64,000 nt of DNA from Laguncularia racemosa (taxonomy: Eukaryota; Streptophyta; Magnoliopsida; Myrtales; Combretaceae): positions 682,001 through 746,000 of the forward strand of contig JBBMOL010000009.1 of NCBI GenBank assembly GCA_037954665.1, given 5' to 3'. The translations under genes and the position numbers were made by a program. Positions 1 through 13,051 of the stretch are shown here, piece after piece (position 1 is the stretch's first letter; each line of letters starts with the position of its first letter). The notes under the pieces were generated by a model. That model searched no databases, was not told the origin of the DNA, and saw only the letters and a program-made list of their open reading frames with translations.

Positions 1-849
1 TTGTAATAATCCTTTGGTAAAACCTAGCAATCTTCTGAATAATCTATATAAACATAGAGAGACATTTATATATATAAGAAATAACTATTCTAGCATATTA
101 TTTCTAATCCCATGTTTTATTATAGTCTTTTAGAGTCTTTTAATGTTAAGTCATTCATTTAGGAAATTGGTCTATTATCAAGGTCTACACTTATGTCCTC
201 ATTTGGGTAAAGCCATATTCTTGCCATAATGAGGCAAATATGTGTCTAAGGTATATGTAAAGAATATTTTTATGAATATATGTCCATAATATTTCCAAAA
301 TATGTCAAGAATATGTCCATGGATGTCTAATAGGTCATAGATAGTCATAAATGGTCATATAAGTGTCCATAGCTTGAAGATAAGGTCGTAACATCTTTTC
401 TTTGCACTTTTGTATTCATTAGAAGTTTGAAATATGTCTAATTATAAAGAATTACTCTAAATGAAAAAAAAAAAAGAAATAGGATAATCTTACAAGGACA
501 AAGTTTGCTTGATGTGGAATTGTGGGTAAACCTACAACTATTACATATAGGTGATTTTAGTGTAAGTATATGATGAATATGTTATGAAAATGACTTGGGT
601 AAATTGTGATTACCTTATTTTGATTAAAAAAATCCTAAAATAGAGGCCCTAACACATAGAAAATAAGTTAGGTTAGTAACTTCCCTAAGAGAGTCTAAAG
701 ATAATTCAATTTTCTAGGAAGTTTCTTACCTTGGATCAAGGAATTGGTGGTCCAAAACTACGATTGGCTTTATAGATGCAAGTAAGGATGTATTTAGGTG
801 AAACTTTTTTTATTTTTAAGGAAATATGAGGTGTGTTTGGTGGAAATTT
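1..849. other. AT-rich intergenic DNA, no gene seen
   Basis: No open frame of useful length and no recognisable protein similarity on either strand. It contains A/T runs and many short repeats of TATGTCCAT-like words around 240-370, which look like decayed simple sequence. Confidence 0.6.
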
Positions 850-2150
850 GATGTACAAATTTCAGAGGAAATGGGTAACAAAGTGGCATGTGAATGTGGG
901 GTTTTTTGTAGGAGTAAATTTGCTTTTTTACCTTTCTTTTTATACTAGTTACATTTTGTTGTTTTGGAAATTAATTTGAGCCTTGATTTTCCACACCTAA
1001 GGGAACAAGATTAGGTAGATTTTAGGGTTATAATTGGCCTAAGATCTTATAGGATAAATTAGGGTAGTGATTGCAAAAGAGAAGATAAGATTGAGGTACC
1101 TAAAATCACATGGAGTTAATATGGTCAATAAAGGGTGGTAGATTTTGGTAGCTTCTAGGTGGTTTCTTGGGCTAATTTTTCTATTTATTTTTATTTAACT
1201 TCCTTATCTTAGTTGTAACAAAATTTGGGCTAATTTTGATTAGGTTAAGATTAGGTAAGATGGCCTCAAACATAGGATGAAACAAGGTTAAGTAACAAGG
1301 TGTTTTTGGAGATGAGATTTAGCTATAATTTTCCTTTTTTTTAATAAGATTCTAAAATTCTAATTATTCCATGATACTTCCAGGTCATTATCCTATTTTA
1401 ATCAAGTTAAGTTAAGGTAGTTTATATTAAATTAAATTAAGATAGAAATGGGTGAATTGAATGGTGACAAACTAGGTGGATTTACATGGTGGTGCTCATG
1501 TGAAGAAGGGGTTCTCTATTTTTTGGGGGCTCATCTTTTTGAAATTTCCCATGCCCTTGTACTGAGAAATTAAGGTATATTTAAGGTATAATAGGGTAAA
1601 ATTTTTTAAGTATAGGATATGATAGATTAAGATAAGCAAACCTTGGAAAAAATTGGAAAAATCACATTCTTAATGCATCTAATTTAGATCCAGTTTTCAA
1701 ATGCCTATTTCCAAATTATTTCATGTCCTTTTCTTAAGTTAGAGAAGATAAAATAGAGTAGGATTGAGATAAGATCTAGTGGAATAATTTTGGTCTTAAT
1801 AAGATAAGAAAGGGTTGAATTTTCAAAGCTTAATGTAGAAGTTGTCCATGTGGGTGGTGCCTTGAAGAAGGAGTAGAACTAGTTGGGTTCTTAGGTTTTT
1901 TCATTAATTACCTTGTGAAAAATTTTCCAAGAAGGTAAGTCAAGATAGGGTATGATTAAAATGCCATTTCTATAAGATAAGATAGGATAAGATGTTGATT
2001 TTTCAAAGATTGTATGTCAAAAACATCACATGAAAGAGATGCCATCTAGAAGGAATGGAGCCGGTTTGTTTTTTGGGTGTAATTCCTTGTATTTTGTGTG
2101 TTATTAAGAAATTAAGATGTAATAATGAATTATGAAAAGAATTAGCTAAA
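850..2150 (+). repeat. degenerate tandem-like repeat field
   Basis: Several blocks in this interval share the same order of words: a segment like ACATGGTGGTG or CATGTGGGTGGTG, then GAAGAAGG, then a T-rich stretch with TTTTTTGGG, followed by words of the type TAAGATAGGATAAGAT. Blocks are visible near 880, 1110, 1300, 1475, 1840 and 2020, so spacing is about 180-360 bases. Copies are strongly diverged. It could be an old satellite or the decayed inside of an LTR; no coding potential is seen. Confidence 0.4.
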
Positions 2151-2699
2151 ATGGATTAAGATTAGGGGGTAGTTTCAAGCTTAACCAATTAAGTGTTTCT
2201 AGGTTAAAGTCTAGGGACTTTTGATTTCAATTTTGTTTTATAATTGGGTTTGTTATTAATTTATGTTTATTTTTTTTATTTATTCTTAAGGATATTAATC
2301 CTTATGATTAGGATAAGATATGATGGATTTGGAAAAGAATTAACTCAAGTCAAGGCAAATGTTCATGAGTTGTATAATTACTTATCAAAAGTTGGCTTAA
2401 GTTAAATAGGAGTAGACTTTAGTCAACTAAGCTCGGGTTTTTTAAATGTAATACTCAATGAATTTCTGGGGGCTAAGTACTGGTCCTATAGATGAAATTT
2501 GATGAAATTTGAATTTAGTCAACTAAGTAAAATATCAAGAATAAGATTAAACTCTCAAGTAGGGAGTTTATGATGGGAATTTTTCCGGTAACCTAGATGA
2601 CAACGGAACTTGATTTAGATGATGATCCAAATCACTTATATTTATCCTTTTGTTTCTTTTTATCTAATAAATATTTGAATAATAATTTTACAAATACAA

Positions 2700-3250
2700 T
2701 GATATTTCTCCATGGGATGCCAAATGACTCTCATTTGTTGATCGCTTAGGGATATCATCGGATTCTCATCCAATGGCTTGCTATGATCAACATCACCTCG
2801 ATGCATTGGCTCTTTAAAGATCCTTATTATTTTTTATTTGTAATTATTTCTTTAGAATATTTATGTGTAAGCTTTTGGGATACTTTTTATTTGGTTGTAA
2901 TTGTGTTTTTAGGACTGACTACCCTAAAGTGGCATAGTTGTAATTTTGTGGACCTCTTAACCTTAAAGAGAGCAAGTATAAATACTTGCTTAAGTAGGGT
3001 TTTGGGGAACTTTTGCTAAATTTTCAAAAATAGAATAAACACTTCACGTGTTAAGGGTTAGGGTTTCCTAATTCCGCAATTGCTCTTATCAATTTCAAAA
3101 TCCCAAATTTAAGATTATGGCGAGTGGCTTGAAGGTGAATTTGTGAATAGTATCAAGTTCCCTTTGTTGCAATTTCCTTTTCATCACTAGTAAGTTGTAT
3201 CTAGGGCTGAATTGGATGTTTTCTTGATCGGATTAGATTACATTTGTAAT
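2700..3250 (+). mobile_element. LTR-like promoter segment, copy A
   Basis: The segment has a promoter-like core (AGTATAAATACTTG at about 2967) and then a leader that includes GGGTTTTGGGGAACTTTTG and GGCGAGTGGCTTGAAGG. The same order of words, diverged, is found on the minus strand at about 12.37-12.76 kb. Shared sequence with a TATA box and leader is what two LTRs of one family would show. No LTR ends, primer site or coding region could be defined, so family and limits are unknown. Confidence 0.45.
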
Positions 3251-5869
3251 CATTTTTATGTTATTATAATTGATTGGTTTTAGCCTTTAGTGTTAACCAT
3301 TAATTTCACTTCCTTTAAACCGTAGATCAACTTTGTTGGGAAAGTGGATCTCATATTGGTTCTTGCTGCTCTTGTGTGTAATTCACATGGCATTTCAATT
3401 GTGTTTAGTGTTGTTTTGAGGATTTTATCATTGTGGATTGTTTCTTTGAAAGTTATAGCATTCGGATTTCATTTTACTCCATTAAGGTTCACGCAATTCT
3501 TGGAATTTTGAGCCAAGATTGGACTAGTCCTTTGAGGTTTGTACTTTGAGCCAATTACCTATGCTTAATCTTGGTTTTAGGCACATCAACTTTTAGTATC
3601 AAAGCTATATCATACTTGGAATTAAGATTGATCACGCTATTGTTTGAAGGATTGGTCCATAAATATTGAGGAATTGTGCAATTGTTGAACTAGTTTGATT
3701 GACATTGTTTGATTGTCTTTCAAATTGGTTTGCATGTGCTTAAACTTAATTTTAGGCACATCAATTTAGCAGAAATTAGTATAGTGACGATTTTCAACTG
3801 AACTTTTATTAAGTCAAATCGATTGATTCTATTAGAAAAGGGTATCATGTGAATCCATGGTGTCTTAGTTACTAAGTATTCTCTAAGTCAACTCAAGTCT
3901 TAACTCTAATGCTTTAAGTTTACTCAAGTCTTCCCAAGGGTGTCGAATGGAAGACTTAAGTTAGTGAGTTGGGTAGAGTTAGTTGAATTAAGTCGACTTT
4001 TGGTTTGACTAAGTTGACTTAGGTCAACTTATAAAAAATCAAGTTTTCTCTAGCTCCTAGACTTTACTTAGGTCCATTTGGAGCTAAATTTTAGGTGTAT
4101 TTCCTTATCTAATGAGATTCTTAAAAATACTACTTACTACAATCCTCAAGAATTATATATGACATTTGGGCTAGAATTTGGGATCTTTGATTTTGATTTC
4201 TAGACCAAATATATCAAGTATTCATACTTGTTTTCCTTTTCCATAAGATATTCTAGTTAGGATAAGGATCTTGCCATCATCTAATAGCTTAGTTTAGGAT
4301 TGAATGGAAGTGCAAGGAATTGTTACTAACTGGTAGAAGTTTTGGTTTTCTTTGACAAACTTTGTTATCAAGTTTATCAAGATAACTTCCTTAAGAAGCT
4401 AGTGAAGTAGCTTTCTTTAAGAAGTTAACTTTGAGGTAGCTTTCTTGAGAAGTTAGATAGAAATGCTCCTCAGAGAAGCTAATTATTTACATCTCTTAAA
4501 AGAAGAAAAATTATATATAGATATTTAAAGAAATCTTAAATTAACTAAATGAAATTCTTGTTACATAAAGTTTGACGACTAACTTTATGTAGCTAATAAT
4601 ATTTGATGTCTAATTGTAAAATATAGAGAAGAATCGTAATTATTTGAAAAAAATTAGGGTACCATATTCTACTTTATTGAGATATTAAACAATTATCCTA
4701 ATTAATTTTATCATCAGAAATGACCTATTTTTCTTTGGTTTCACATTATAAGTGGACAATTTCATGGGAAATATCATTTTATTAAGAAGGCTATGAATAT
4801 TATGTTCTTAATTGTTTTAGTTATGGTTTGTAACCTCTATTTTGAGACATGTAGTATAATGCTCTAGATTTATGTGCTTTGAAAATGCTTCCATAATATT
4901 TCTATAATTATATGTTGAATGGTAAATTTTAATTCATGCTTAGTTCCAAGTTAGCCTTATCCTCAACTTGATGATAGCATAGTACACCATCTCTTGGGCA
5001 CCAATATGCTTATGAATAGGCACTACTATGCAAGGTGCTACATCTATAATCTACGTGGTTCAACAACTATGAAATTAGCATCAAAACTTGATCAACTGCA
5101 TATTCTTATATCAATATCAACCTTTTTAGTTTTCCTCTTACTAAATAATAATATCTAAAATTTCTTAAGAAAATTTGATCTATAATTATAGATCTCCTAA
5201 GTATGTAATTCAAAAACCACAATCTCAAAAATTCACAATCCTCTACTCTTCCAAGTGCAATACGGTCCTCTCTAGTGTCTAAATTTGAAACCTTCATGAT
5301 AATCACAAATTAGACTTAGATCTTTATGGAAACATCAATTAGCTTATTGGTGGAATCACCTTAATAGAATCTTGATAACTATAAATGCCCTAAAAAATAT
5401 AAATTCATATAATATTTATTAAAATGTAATGATAAGATAAAAGTGTAATTTTTACAAGGATTTGGGTGGGGGGTAAATAAATTAGTCTTTGTACAGACTG
5501 GATATATAAACTCCATATTTGACCTAGCTCTCCTCCCTTTTACTGTTTTTGTAGTAATAGATAAAAGTAACACTCTCTGAAACCTAAAGGTGAACTAGCA
5601 ATCTCCACAAGGACTAAACTTGATTTCATCAAGAAAGAAGTTACAATGATCAAGTTATTGTATTGATGATGGAATTGTGAATTAAATAAAATTGTTATAA
5701 CAAGATTAATAGAATTCGGATCAAGAAAATGGCTGAATCAAGGGATAAGTATACCAATCCACACAATATATTTGAATGAACTAAATTAGGATTCAATTAG
5801 ACCTAAGAACACAAAATCAGGCTTAGGAATGAATTGGAAAAGAGGAAAAAGTAGTTTATGAAAAACAAC
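3251..5869. other. intergenic, no gene seen
   Basis: No supported coding region. Open frames on the minus strand at 5106-5306 and 5379-5573 are short and have no recognisable features. A small imperfect repeat of AGCTTTCTT(T/G)A(A/G)GAAGTTA lies at about 4375-4480. The rest is AT-rich DNA with repeated short words such as AAGTCAACT at 3880-4040. Confidence 0.5.
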
Positions 5870-5929
5870 GCAGTATATGGTCAGGTACACACTCGTATAC
5901 TTACGTATGTAGAAATAAGGATGGTGTAT

Positions 5930-6245
5930 AGAAAGGTACATGGCTGAAGTACATGCCCATGTACTTAAGTGTGCTGAAATATGGAAATCCATAGAAAGGT
6001 AAATGGCCAACTACATGACCATGTACCTAGGCATGCCAAAATACTAAATCACATAGAAAGGTAAATGGCCAACTACATGACCATGCACCTAGGCGTGCCA
6101 AAATACTAAATCACATAGAAGGTACACGGTCAACTACATGGTTGTGTGCTTGGGTGTGCTAAAATGCAAAAAAAAAACACACAGAAAGATACACAACCAC
6201 CATATACAACTGTAGATCCAATTGTGCTAAGTATACGACCTAAAG
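5930..6245. repeat. minisatellite, about five units of 62-66 bp
   Basis: Units begin with AGAAAGGTA or a close variant at 5930, 5993, 6055, 6117 and 6183, giving spacings of 63, 62, 62 and 66 bases. Units 2 and 3 differ at only a few positions. Each unit carries a dyad-symmetric core such as ACATGACCATGTAC. The core resembles the CACGGCCGTG-type repeats in the LTR at 59.9-60.2 kb, so this may be the repeat part of an otherwise unrecognised LTR. Confidence 0.8.
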
Positions 6246-7418
6246 TACAACTGTATACTTAAAAATATTTCATTGCTCAATTTAATTGTTAACTAAATGG
6301 GATTCCATGCAACCTAAACATCTAGTAAAACCATCAGAAGATCAGTAGAGAAAGATAAGTAATCCAATGATAATTAAGTGAATAGAATTAAGAACTTAGA
6401 TTATTCTTATATTAATACTAAGAGTGAACTCTTAATATTTTGATAGGTTACCAACTAGCTGTTAGTCTAGGACAAGACGCACTTAAGACTATGTTTCCAG
6501 ACACGTGTAACTTTGGTTATTTCTTGTGATTGTTAAGATGGTATTAAGCTAGATTAAGTTAGTTTAAGCTGCTTGTTGTATGTGCTTGGCTTAGCCTAGG
6601 AGCCCATAGTGGCAGATCCTTAGGGAGCACCCCAATGATCCTTATGTGACACTGTCTCTAATGGAATCGTATTTAGAAATGATCTAGGTTGGTTTAAGGT
6701 TTAAGAACTCATGGGTGTTAGGGCTCATAGTGGTAATTGCCAACACCATATTATGTATTTAGTATCTTTATATGTTTGGTAGGGTCAAGAGTACCCCATT
6801 AGTGTTATGTGGATTTTAGTAAAATAGTAACATATTGTGTGATGTTTAGTGTTTGCATAAATGTTTGTGATTAAATTCATGCTTGATCATGCATATGTGT
6901 TTGCTAATTATATACATTGGGCATTAGCTTACCCTCCGGGATTTGTTTTTAGATGTAGGCATAAATGAATGCACTAATCAAAACAAAAATCTAGGGTTGA
7001 ATGTGCAAGAGAGGGAAGGTAAAGAATTTTATTCTTATTATGGTGAATAGACACAATAGGAATTATAATTCTTTTTATGTACTAAGCATGATTTTCTTTG
7101 GAAGATAATAGACTATTAAAATTCTCAGAAGTTCAACTGTTTTAGTTTCTAATTGAGAATATTGTAAGGTTGTATTAATGAGTTTGATCGATGTAATGAG
7201 TTTTACTAGAGTTATCATGAAGGTTGTTAGATGAAATTTTAAATTTGTGAATGTCAAGTATTGTAGATTTTAAGCTTAAATGGTATTAAAGTAGAGTTAA
7301 GAGCCTTAATGTATCCTTATCTAGTAAGAATACGTGGCGGGCCATAGTGTTCCAAGTTTCAAAGCTTTACAATAACCTTAGCCCACCAAGAAAAACTTGT
7401 TCCAACTCCACCTCCCAC

Positions 7419-7450
<32 letters not shown>

Positions 7451-10400
7451 CTCATTGTAGATCTCTTGCGAAAATTAGACTAAAATAATTCAAGATTTAT
7501 TATTAAATCCTTTATATATCTCAATATAATAAAAATAAAGGAAATGTAAGTTACCCAAACTACTAATCTTCAATTCTTTTGAAATTCTTATTGTTGTTAC
7601 TTGTTTATCTTAAACTTCACTTAATCATTGGGATACAACACGTTAGGGTAATTTGAAACTATGTTCTGAATTAAACTTTGAAAAGACAAAATTGGTGGAG
7701 CCCCTTATCTTAGGAAGTTCACGATAAATTTAAGGTCTTAGGGACTCATTACTTTTTATTTTTATTTTTAAGCTTAGGGTTCCCATTAAGGTTGGCACTA
7801 TTTACAAGGGGGGAGGGGGGGGTCACCACTGGATCCTTTACATCTACAAATAGAATTTAATCATTATTTAATAATTGTAGAATAAATAATAAGAGGTCAA
7901 ATTACTAATATACCTTTTTTTTTAAGTTAATTATTAGGAATTTCACATGTGTAAACTAGAAATAGACACATTTCTATGATTAGAAAAGAAAATAATATAA
8001 CCCAAAACTTCAAGATCATACTAAAAAAAACCTATGTAAATTCATGTTCTTATGCAAAACTAGCATCCATGCATTAATTTATCCCTTACTTGACTAGTTG
8101 AGATTCAAGTCAAACAACTACTATGATGGCATCAAATCCTCATATTATACTTGAAACAAATCCTTCCTAGTTGATCATAACAATCTCTTAACTCAACTAA
8201 GTTATACAAGGATGTTGACTATGATTCTCATCCACTTAGCTTCTATTTCAAGGTGCATTATTGGAAAAGAATGAATTAGAGGGAATGGGTTTAGCTAGCA
8301 TTTATTGGAACATAGGTTCTAGAATGCTCTTTATGGTTTTAGGTTATTCCTCCTTTAGGGATAGATTTTATATACCTTCACTAGCAAGTAACCTAGTGCA
8401 AAAGCTCTCTTTAAATATTTTAATGTTTAAAGTTTTGGGGGTAGATAGGTTTAGTATGAGGTTTATGGTGTACTTTAAAGCTTTTGGTGCTTTTTCCAAT
8501 TGTTTAATGTCTCCTATTTTATTCTAAATATTGTTGAACTTATATCTCTATCTTTCAAGCCTAAATGAATGTTCTCCTAGTTAAATTCAAGCTTTTATAG
8601 TCATTTGAAACTTTTCTTGAAAGTTTAAGTTCAACTTCTTGGTAGTTTTGCTACATTATCTAAGGTTACTTGTTTAGGTCACATTTCATTAAAAAAAAAA
8701 TTGAGTCTAAAGATTAGGTTATCACTAGGGGTTTGTTATGCAATTGAGTTTATGAAGCTTAACTACATATATACTTCTAGCTAAAAAGGGTTATCAACAA
8801 CAAGTGAATTTTACTAAAATTTGTTTTGATAGGCATCTTTCTTAGTTCGAATGGTTATAAAAAGTCGCCAAGCCACTAACAACATCCAAGAAGCAAGTTA
8901 GTGCTTTAGTGTTTGCTTTAGTAATGTCAAGTCATTTAGGATGAAAATACCAAAATGCTTGATGCAACCACTAAAATCTTAGGTTCTTAATGTAGTTTAA
9001 CTATTGCCATTACTTACGAAGAGTTACAATATTGAATCACTAGCTAGGTTGGTTAATGACTGAGAGAGAATCGGTTGACAAGTTAATGAATGGTTGAATC
9101 TCCTTTATGTTTTCTTTAAACTCATGTGTTAGACTATGTGATTATTTAGCCAAAATAACTATATAGAGTTGTGAACCTCACTATAGATAATTATTATTAT
9201 ATTGTCATCATTTCCCCTTTAGACTAATAGTTGTTATTGATACTCTCAATTCATTCATTTTATTGGATATATATAGACTACAATATCTTAGTTATTGTTG
9301 CAATATTTCCTTGAGTACAATATTAGAACTTTGTAGAGGTGAGGTTTAAGTTGATATTATCATATAAGTCTCGTGCTGCAAGTAATCTCAAAGGAGTGAC
9401 TCATTAAAGACACTTAAAAAGAGGACTTAAGTAGAAATTGTTGGGAAAAAGGAATAGGCAATTCAAGTGTTTTAAACACACTTATAACAGGTGAGGAGGC
9501 TATTGAGCATCAACCTCATTTTTCTTGTTCAAGCATTGACCCATTCTTAATTTGAGCTTTGCTTTGATCCTTAAGAGCAAAGGTTTCACAAGATTACATT
9601 GTTCTAAGTATTGTGTTCTAAGCAAGTGTTTACAACAATATGCTACTACCAATAAGCCATGTCTATATGTAAAGGTATGATCACAATACAACATATTCAT
9701 CAAACACTTCAAGAACTCTCAATTGACAATTTTACTATGTCTAGTGATTCACATAATTGAATTTACAGTGACTTGTTAAACACAAGTGAGTAGTCGCCTG
9801 AAATTCAGCCACTTTACATAAATCATCAAGCAAGGAGGTACTCATCTAATTCCTGTAATCTCTTAAACAATGTTTCCGAATTCTCCTAAAACACATATAT
9901 GAGTTCACATGCATTCAACTTCTAATGGTCATAACTTTTCCATTTCTTATTGGAATTTTGTGCTCTTAACATTGTTGTGATCATTCTTCCAATAACTATT
10001 TAATATTCAAAGCTAACATACTAACTAGAAATGCTAAATACAATGACCTTTTTACTATGCTTAATCACCCTTACATTAACCTAAAGCTTAGTCTAATTTA
10101 TGTTAAATGCTCAACTAATCTTCATGTTACTACTAACCAGCATGTTCAAGATGTCTCTAGATCATGTCCAAGGCTAGTAGGTATCTTTTACATTTATGAT
10201 CTATTACCCAATTCATTGTTTAGCTTCTAACATACTTAAATATGAGTTATTGATGAATAAATAGTAAATGTACTAAAATAAGTCTGCAGAAGTTTCTATA
10301 AGTCCATAAAAATATATGTATCAAATTTAGAATTTCCAATACCCTAACTCTCTCATTGCCTATTTTTACAATATTACACTTTCACCCATTGAAATAGCTT

Positions 10401-12369
10401 AACTAAAATAATTTTCATGAAAAATCAAATCGAATATTTTCTTAAATCATTATAATGCTCCAACAGTCATAAATATTCATTTGACCCATTAATTTTATCA
10501 AATTCTATTTATTTAAGTAAATTGTAAAAATGGACAAATTTATCGAAATAAATATATTAAATACTTAACTCTTCTTTTTTCTTTTTTGAAATTTGAAAAT
10601 ATGTAAATATTTTACATATATGCAAACTTAGGAATACTAAAAACAAAGTCAAAACAACATCATTCAGGTTCTTGAATAATTACCTTTGAGTTTGTTGGAA
10701 AGGTGCCCTTCAAGAAAAAACCTACACAAATTCTCATCAAATCGATAATCTAAAATTACTAGATTAAGGTATTCTTAATCATTTAGAATACTAAAACATA
10801 TCAATTTTAGAAATGATTTGCTATTTTTAGAAATTGGAGAAGCTCTCGAGTGAAACTACATAAGCAATCTTCCTATAGCCTCAACTCCTCCACCATTACT
10901 GTAAGCTTGTTTGGCAAACTCAAAGGGTTTAGTTTCCTTAGGATGACAATTCCTTGCAACAACATATTCACATTTGGGTGTTCATTTAGGTGTTGATAGA
11001 TTCTTGCTCAACTTTGATATGACATGGGAGTAGTTTTAGATGTGTTTAGATGTTAATTCATGTTTTTTGCTTCAATGAAATAATTAGATTGGGTTTAGGT
11101 AGTGTTTTCTCTCTCCAAAGTCTACATGAGGTTAGAAGTTGTATGTGATAGTGTAGGAGCTTTGAGAATCTTAAGAGAATTCGATTGAGTTGTAAAAGAG
11201 AAAATAGTGGCATGGGGAGATGAGTACTAGTTGTATAAAGGAGAGAGAGAGAGAGGGATTTAGCTGGGGATCTTCCTTGATTTAGAGATATTTTGGTGGA
11301 ATTTTGATAGATATTATTAGCTAGTTGGTTGATTATCCATTCCATTGGATAAGTGTTAGGTTTATGGATTTAGGAATGGCGCCTAGCTTATCTTAGGCCT
11401 AATAATTTCTTAATTTTCCTTAAATTCATCCTTGATATCTTATTTATTGAAAATTAAAATAATTAAATTAAGCATACTTTAATTATTTTAGAATTCCAAA
11501 AATTTTATATGTGACCATGCAAAAACACTAATTTTGAAGTATTGTTCAACAATTGTTCAAGAGGGTGTGTTTATGAACTTCTTTTCAAGAAAGAAAAATG
11601 CATTGAATTATGGGGAAAAAAATTGGTTTCTATTAACCAACCACAAGAGGCCAATTAACCAACTTCAAGTAATAGCATTCAACTAGTTATAAGGACTAGG
11701 CAACTATTTGAAACAAGCTTGTCAACTGATTGTTAAAAAGAAGCAATCAACTAGCCCATATAGTTGGTCAATTAACCTATTGTGAAGCCTCAAAAGTTAG
11801 ACATGTTTGCTTAGGATGAAAAATGATAGCGATTCAATTAGAGACTAGTCAATTTAAGTTTGGCTAAGTAAGAATGTGGAAAATAGAGTCGTAACCAAAC
11901 CAAAGACTTGCAATTAGATTTGAAATTCAAGATCAAGGTCTAAGGACAAGCATGTTTAGGTCCCACAAGTTTGCTATGTTTTAGTAAGGAAGTATTAAAG
12001 TAGTATGCAGAAGTGAAGTTGAGTGACCCTTGAGAACCCTTACCTTAAGCTAGCTTATATCACTCATTGACCACATTAACATGGCCCATTAGGCATCAAT
12101 GATTCTAAGAGAGTCAAACATAAGCAACTAAAAATCTATAAATATACATCAAACTATCACTAAGAAAAATCCTTAGCAATAAATCGAACATAAAATGTAA
12201 TGTGCCTAGGATCCAATTACAAGCACACAACGCAATTTAGGATTTGATTAAATGATACACAATCAAAATGGCATGAACCCTAATTGAAAATGGAACCTAA
12301 AAATAGCGTAAAAAGGATAGAAAAGAAAAGAACTAATTCCTTACCAAATATTACTCACTAGTTGGAATT
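6246..12369. other. long intergenic stretch, no gene seen
   Basis: AT-rich DNA without supported coding sequence. The longest open frames (8261-8527 on plus, 11058-11345 on minus) have no start context, motif or domain that would support a gene. Simple-sequence features are the C run at 7421-7446 and a G-rich run near 7808-7822. A CT-like run (GAGAGAGAGAGAGG) is at about 11241. Confidence 0.5.
7421..7446 (+). repeat. poly(C) tract, 26 bases
   Basis: Twenty-six consecutive C, preceded by the C-rich words CCACCTCCCACCT. Long uninterrupted C/G homopolymers are rare in AT-rich plant DNA. It could be a true homopolymer expansion or a place where read or assembly length is unreliable. Confidence 0.95.
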
Positions 12370-12760
12370 AGGTTTGATTTTGATGTTGTTGATATTATGC
12401 ACAACACAATCAAAATCCACTCGCCACAAATTCTAGGAGAATTTGATAAGAGAAAATGCATGAAAGGAAGTGTCCCTCACTGTTTCAATATCTCCAAAAT
12501 GATAAGTTCAAAAGTCCCCTCTAAAACCTACTTAGCAAGTATTTATACTTGCTCTAATTAGGGTAAAGTCAACAAAACAAAATTATAAATAAAACCAACA
12601 AGCGATCGATTTTGAATCAACAAATTACAAGTGCAAATGATCTTTAAGTGGCCAATTCTTCACTTCAATTGAACATATTATTGGACTGGTTCTTCTTTGA
12701 TTTATTTAGGTTCATGAATAATCCATAAACTGAGCTTTAGTGAATGTATCCATTGTCCTA
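12370..12760 (-). mobile_element. LTR-like promoter segment, copy B (inverted)
   Basis: Read on the minus strand this segment has GCAAGTATAAATACTTGC, then a GTAGGTTTTAGAGGGGACTTTTG-like leader and GGCGAGTGGATTTTG, in the same order as the plus-strand segment at 2.7-3.25 kb. Upstream, TTGGCCACTTAAAGATC parallels TTGGCTCTTTAAAGATC of copy A. The two are therefore related copies in opposite orientation about 9 kb apart. Ends could not be set. Confidence 0.45.
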
Positions 12761-13012
12761 TAAAAACCAACAAGTGTACTTACTGGAATGCACAACAAAT
12801 ATGAAATAGAAAAGAAGATACTAAAAAATTATTCTCATGGTTTGATTGTTCAAAAAGTGTAATCCCTTAGCTCTTGCTCTAGTGATAGGTCTTGTAAGAA
12901 TTTGATTCCTATCAAAATGGTGCGAGTTTCAATTAATATAGTAGTTACCGCTTCAAATTTAAAATTAAATATTACAATACAATAATCATAATAGAAACCT
13001 TATAGTGAATTG

Positions 13013-13051
<39 letters not shown>

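Noticed and set aside
4375..4480. Repeated TTC/GAA words considered as heat shock elements.
   Set aside because: Spacing between half-sites is four or more bases, not the required two.
5786..6250. The 62-66 bp repeat array considered as a CRISPR array.
   Set aside because: Whole units are repeated without unique spacers, and the host is a plant nucleus.
8261..8527. Plus-strand frame of 88 codons with hydrophobic stretches.
   Set aside because: Isolated, without recognisable domain or splice context, in repeat-rich AT-rich DNA.
12865..12935. tRNA-like order of words near 12.9 kb.
   Set aside because: A-box and B-box matches are poor and no stem pairing supports a tRNA or SINE.
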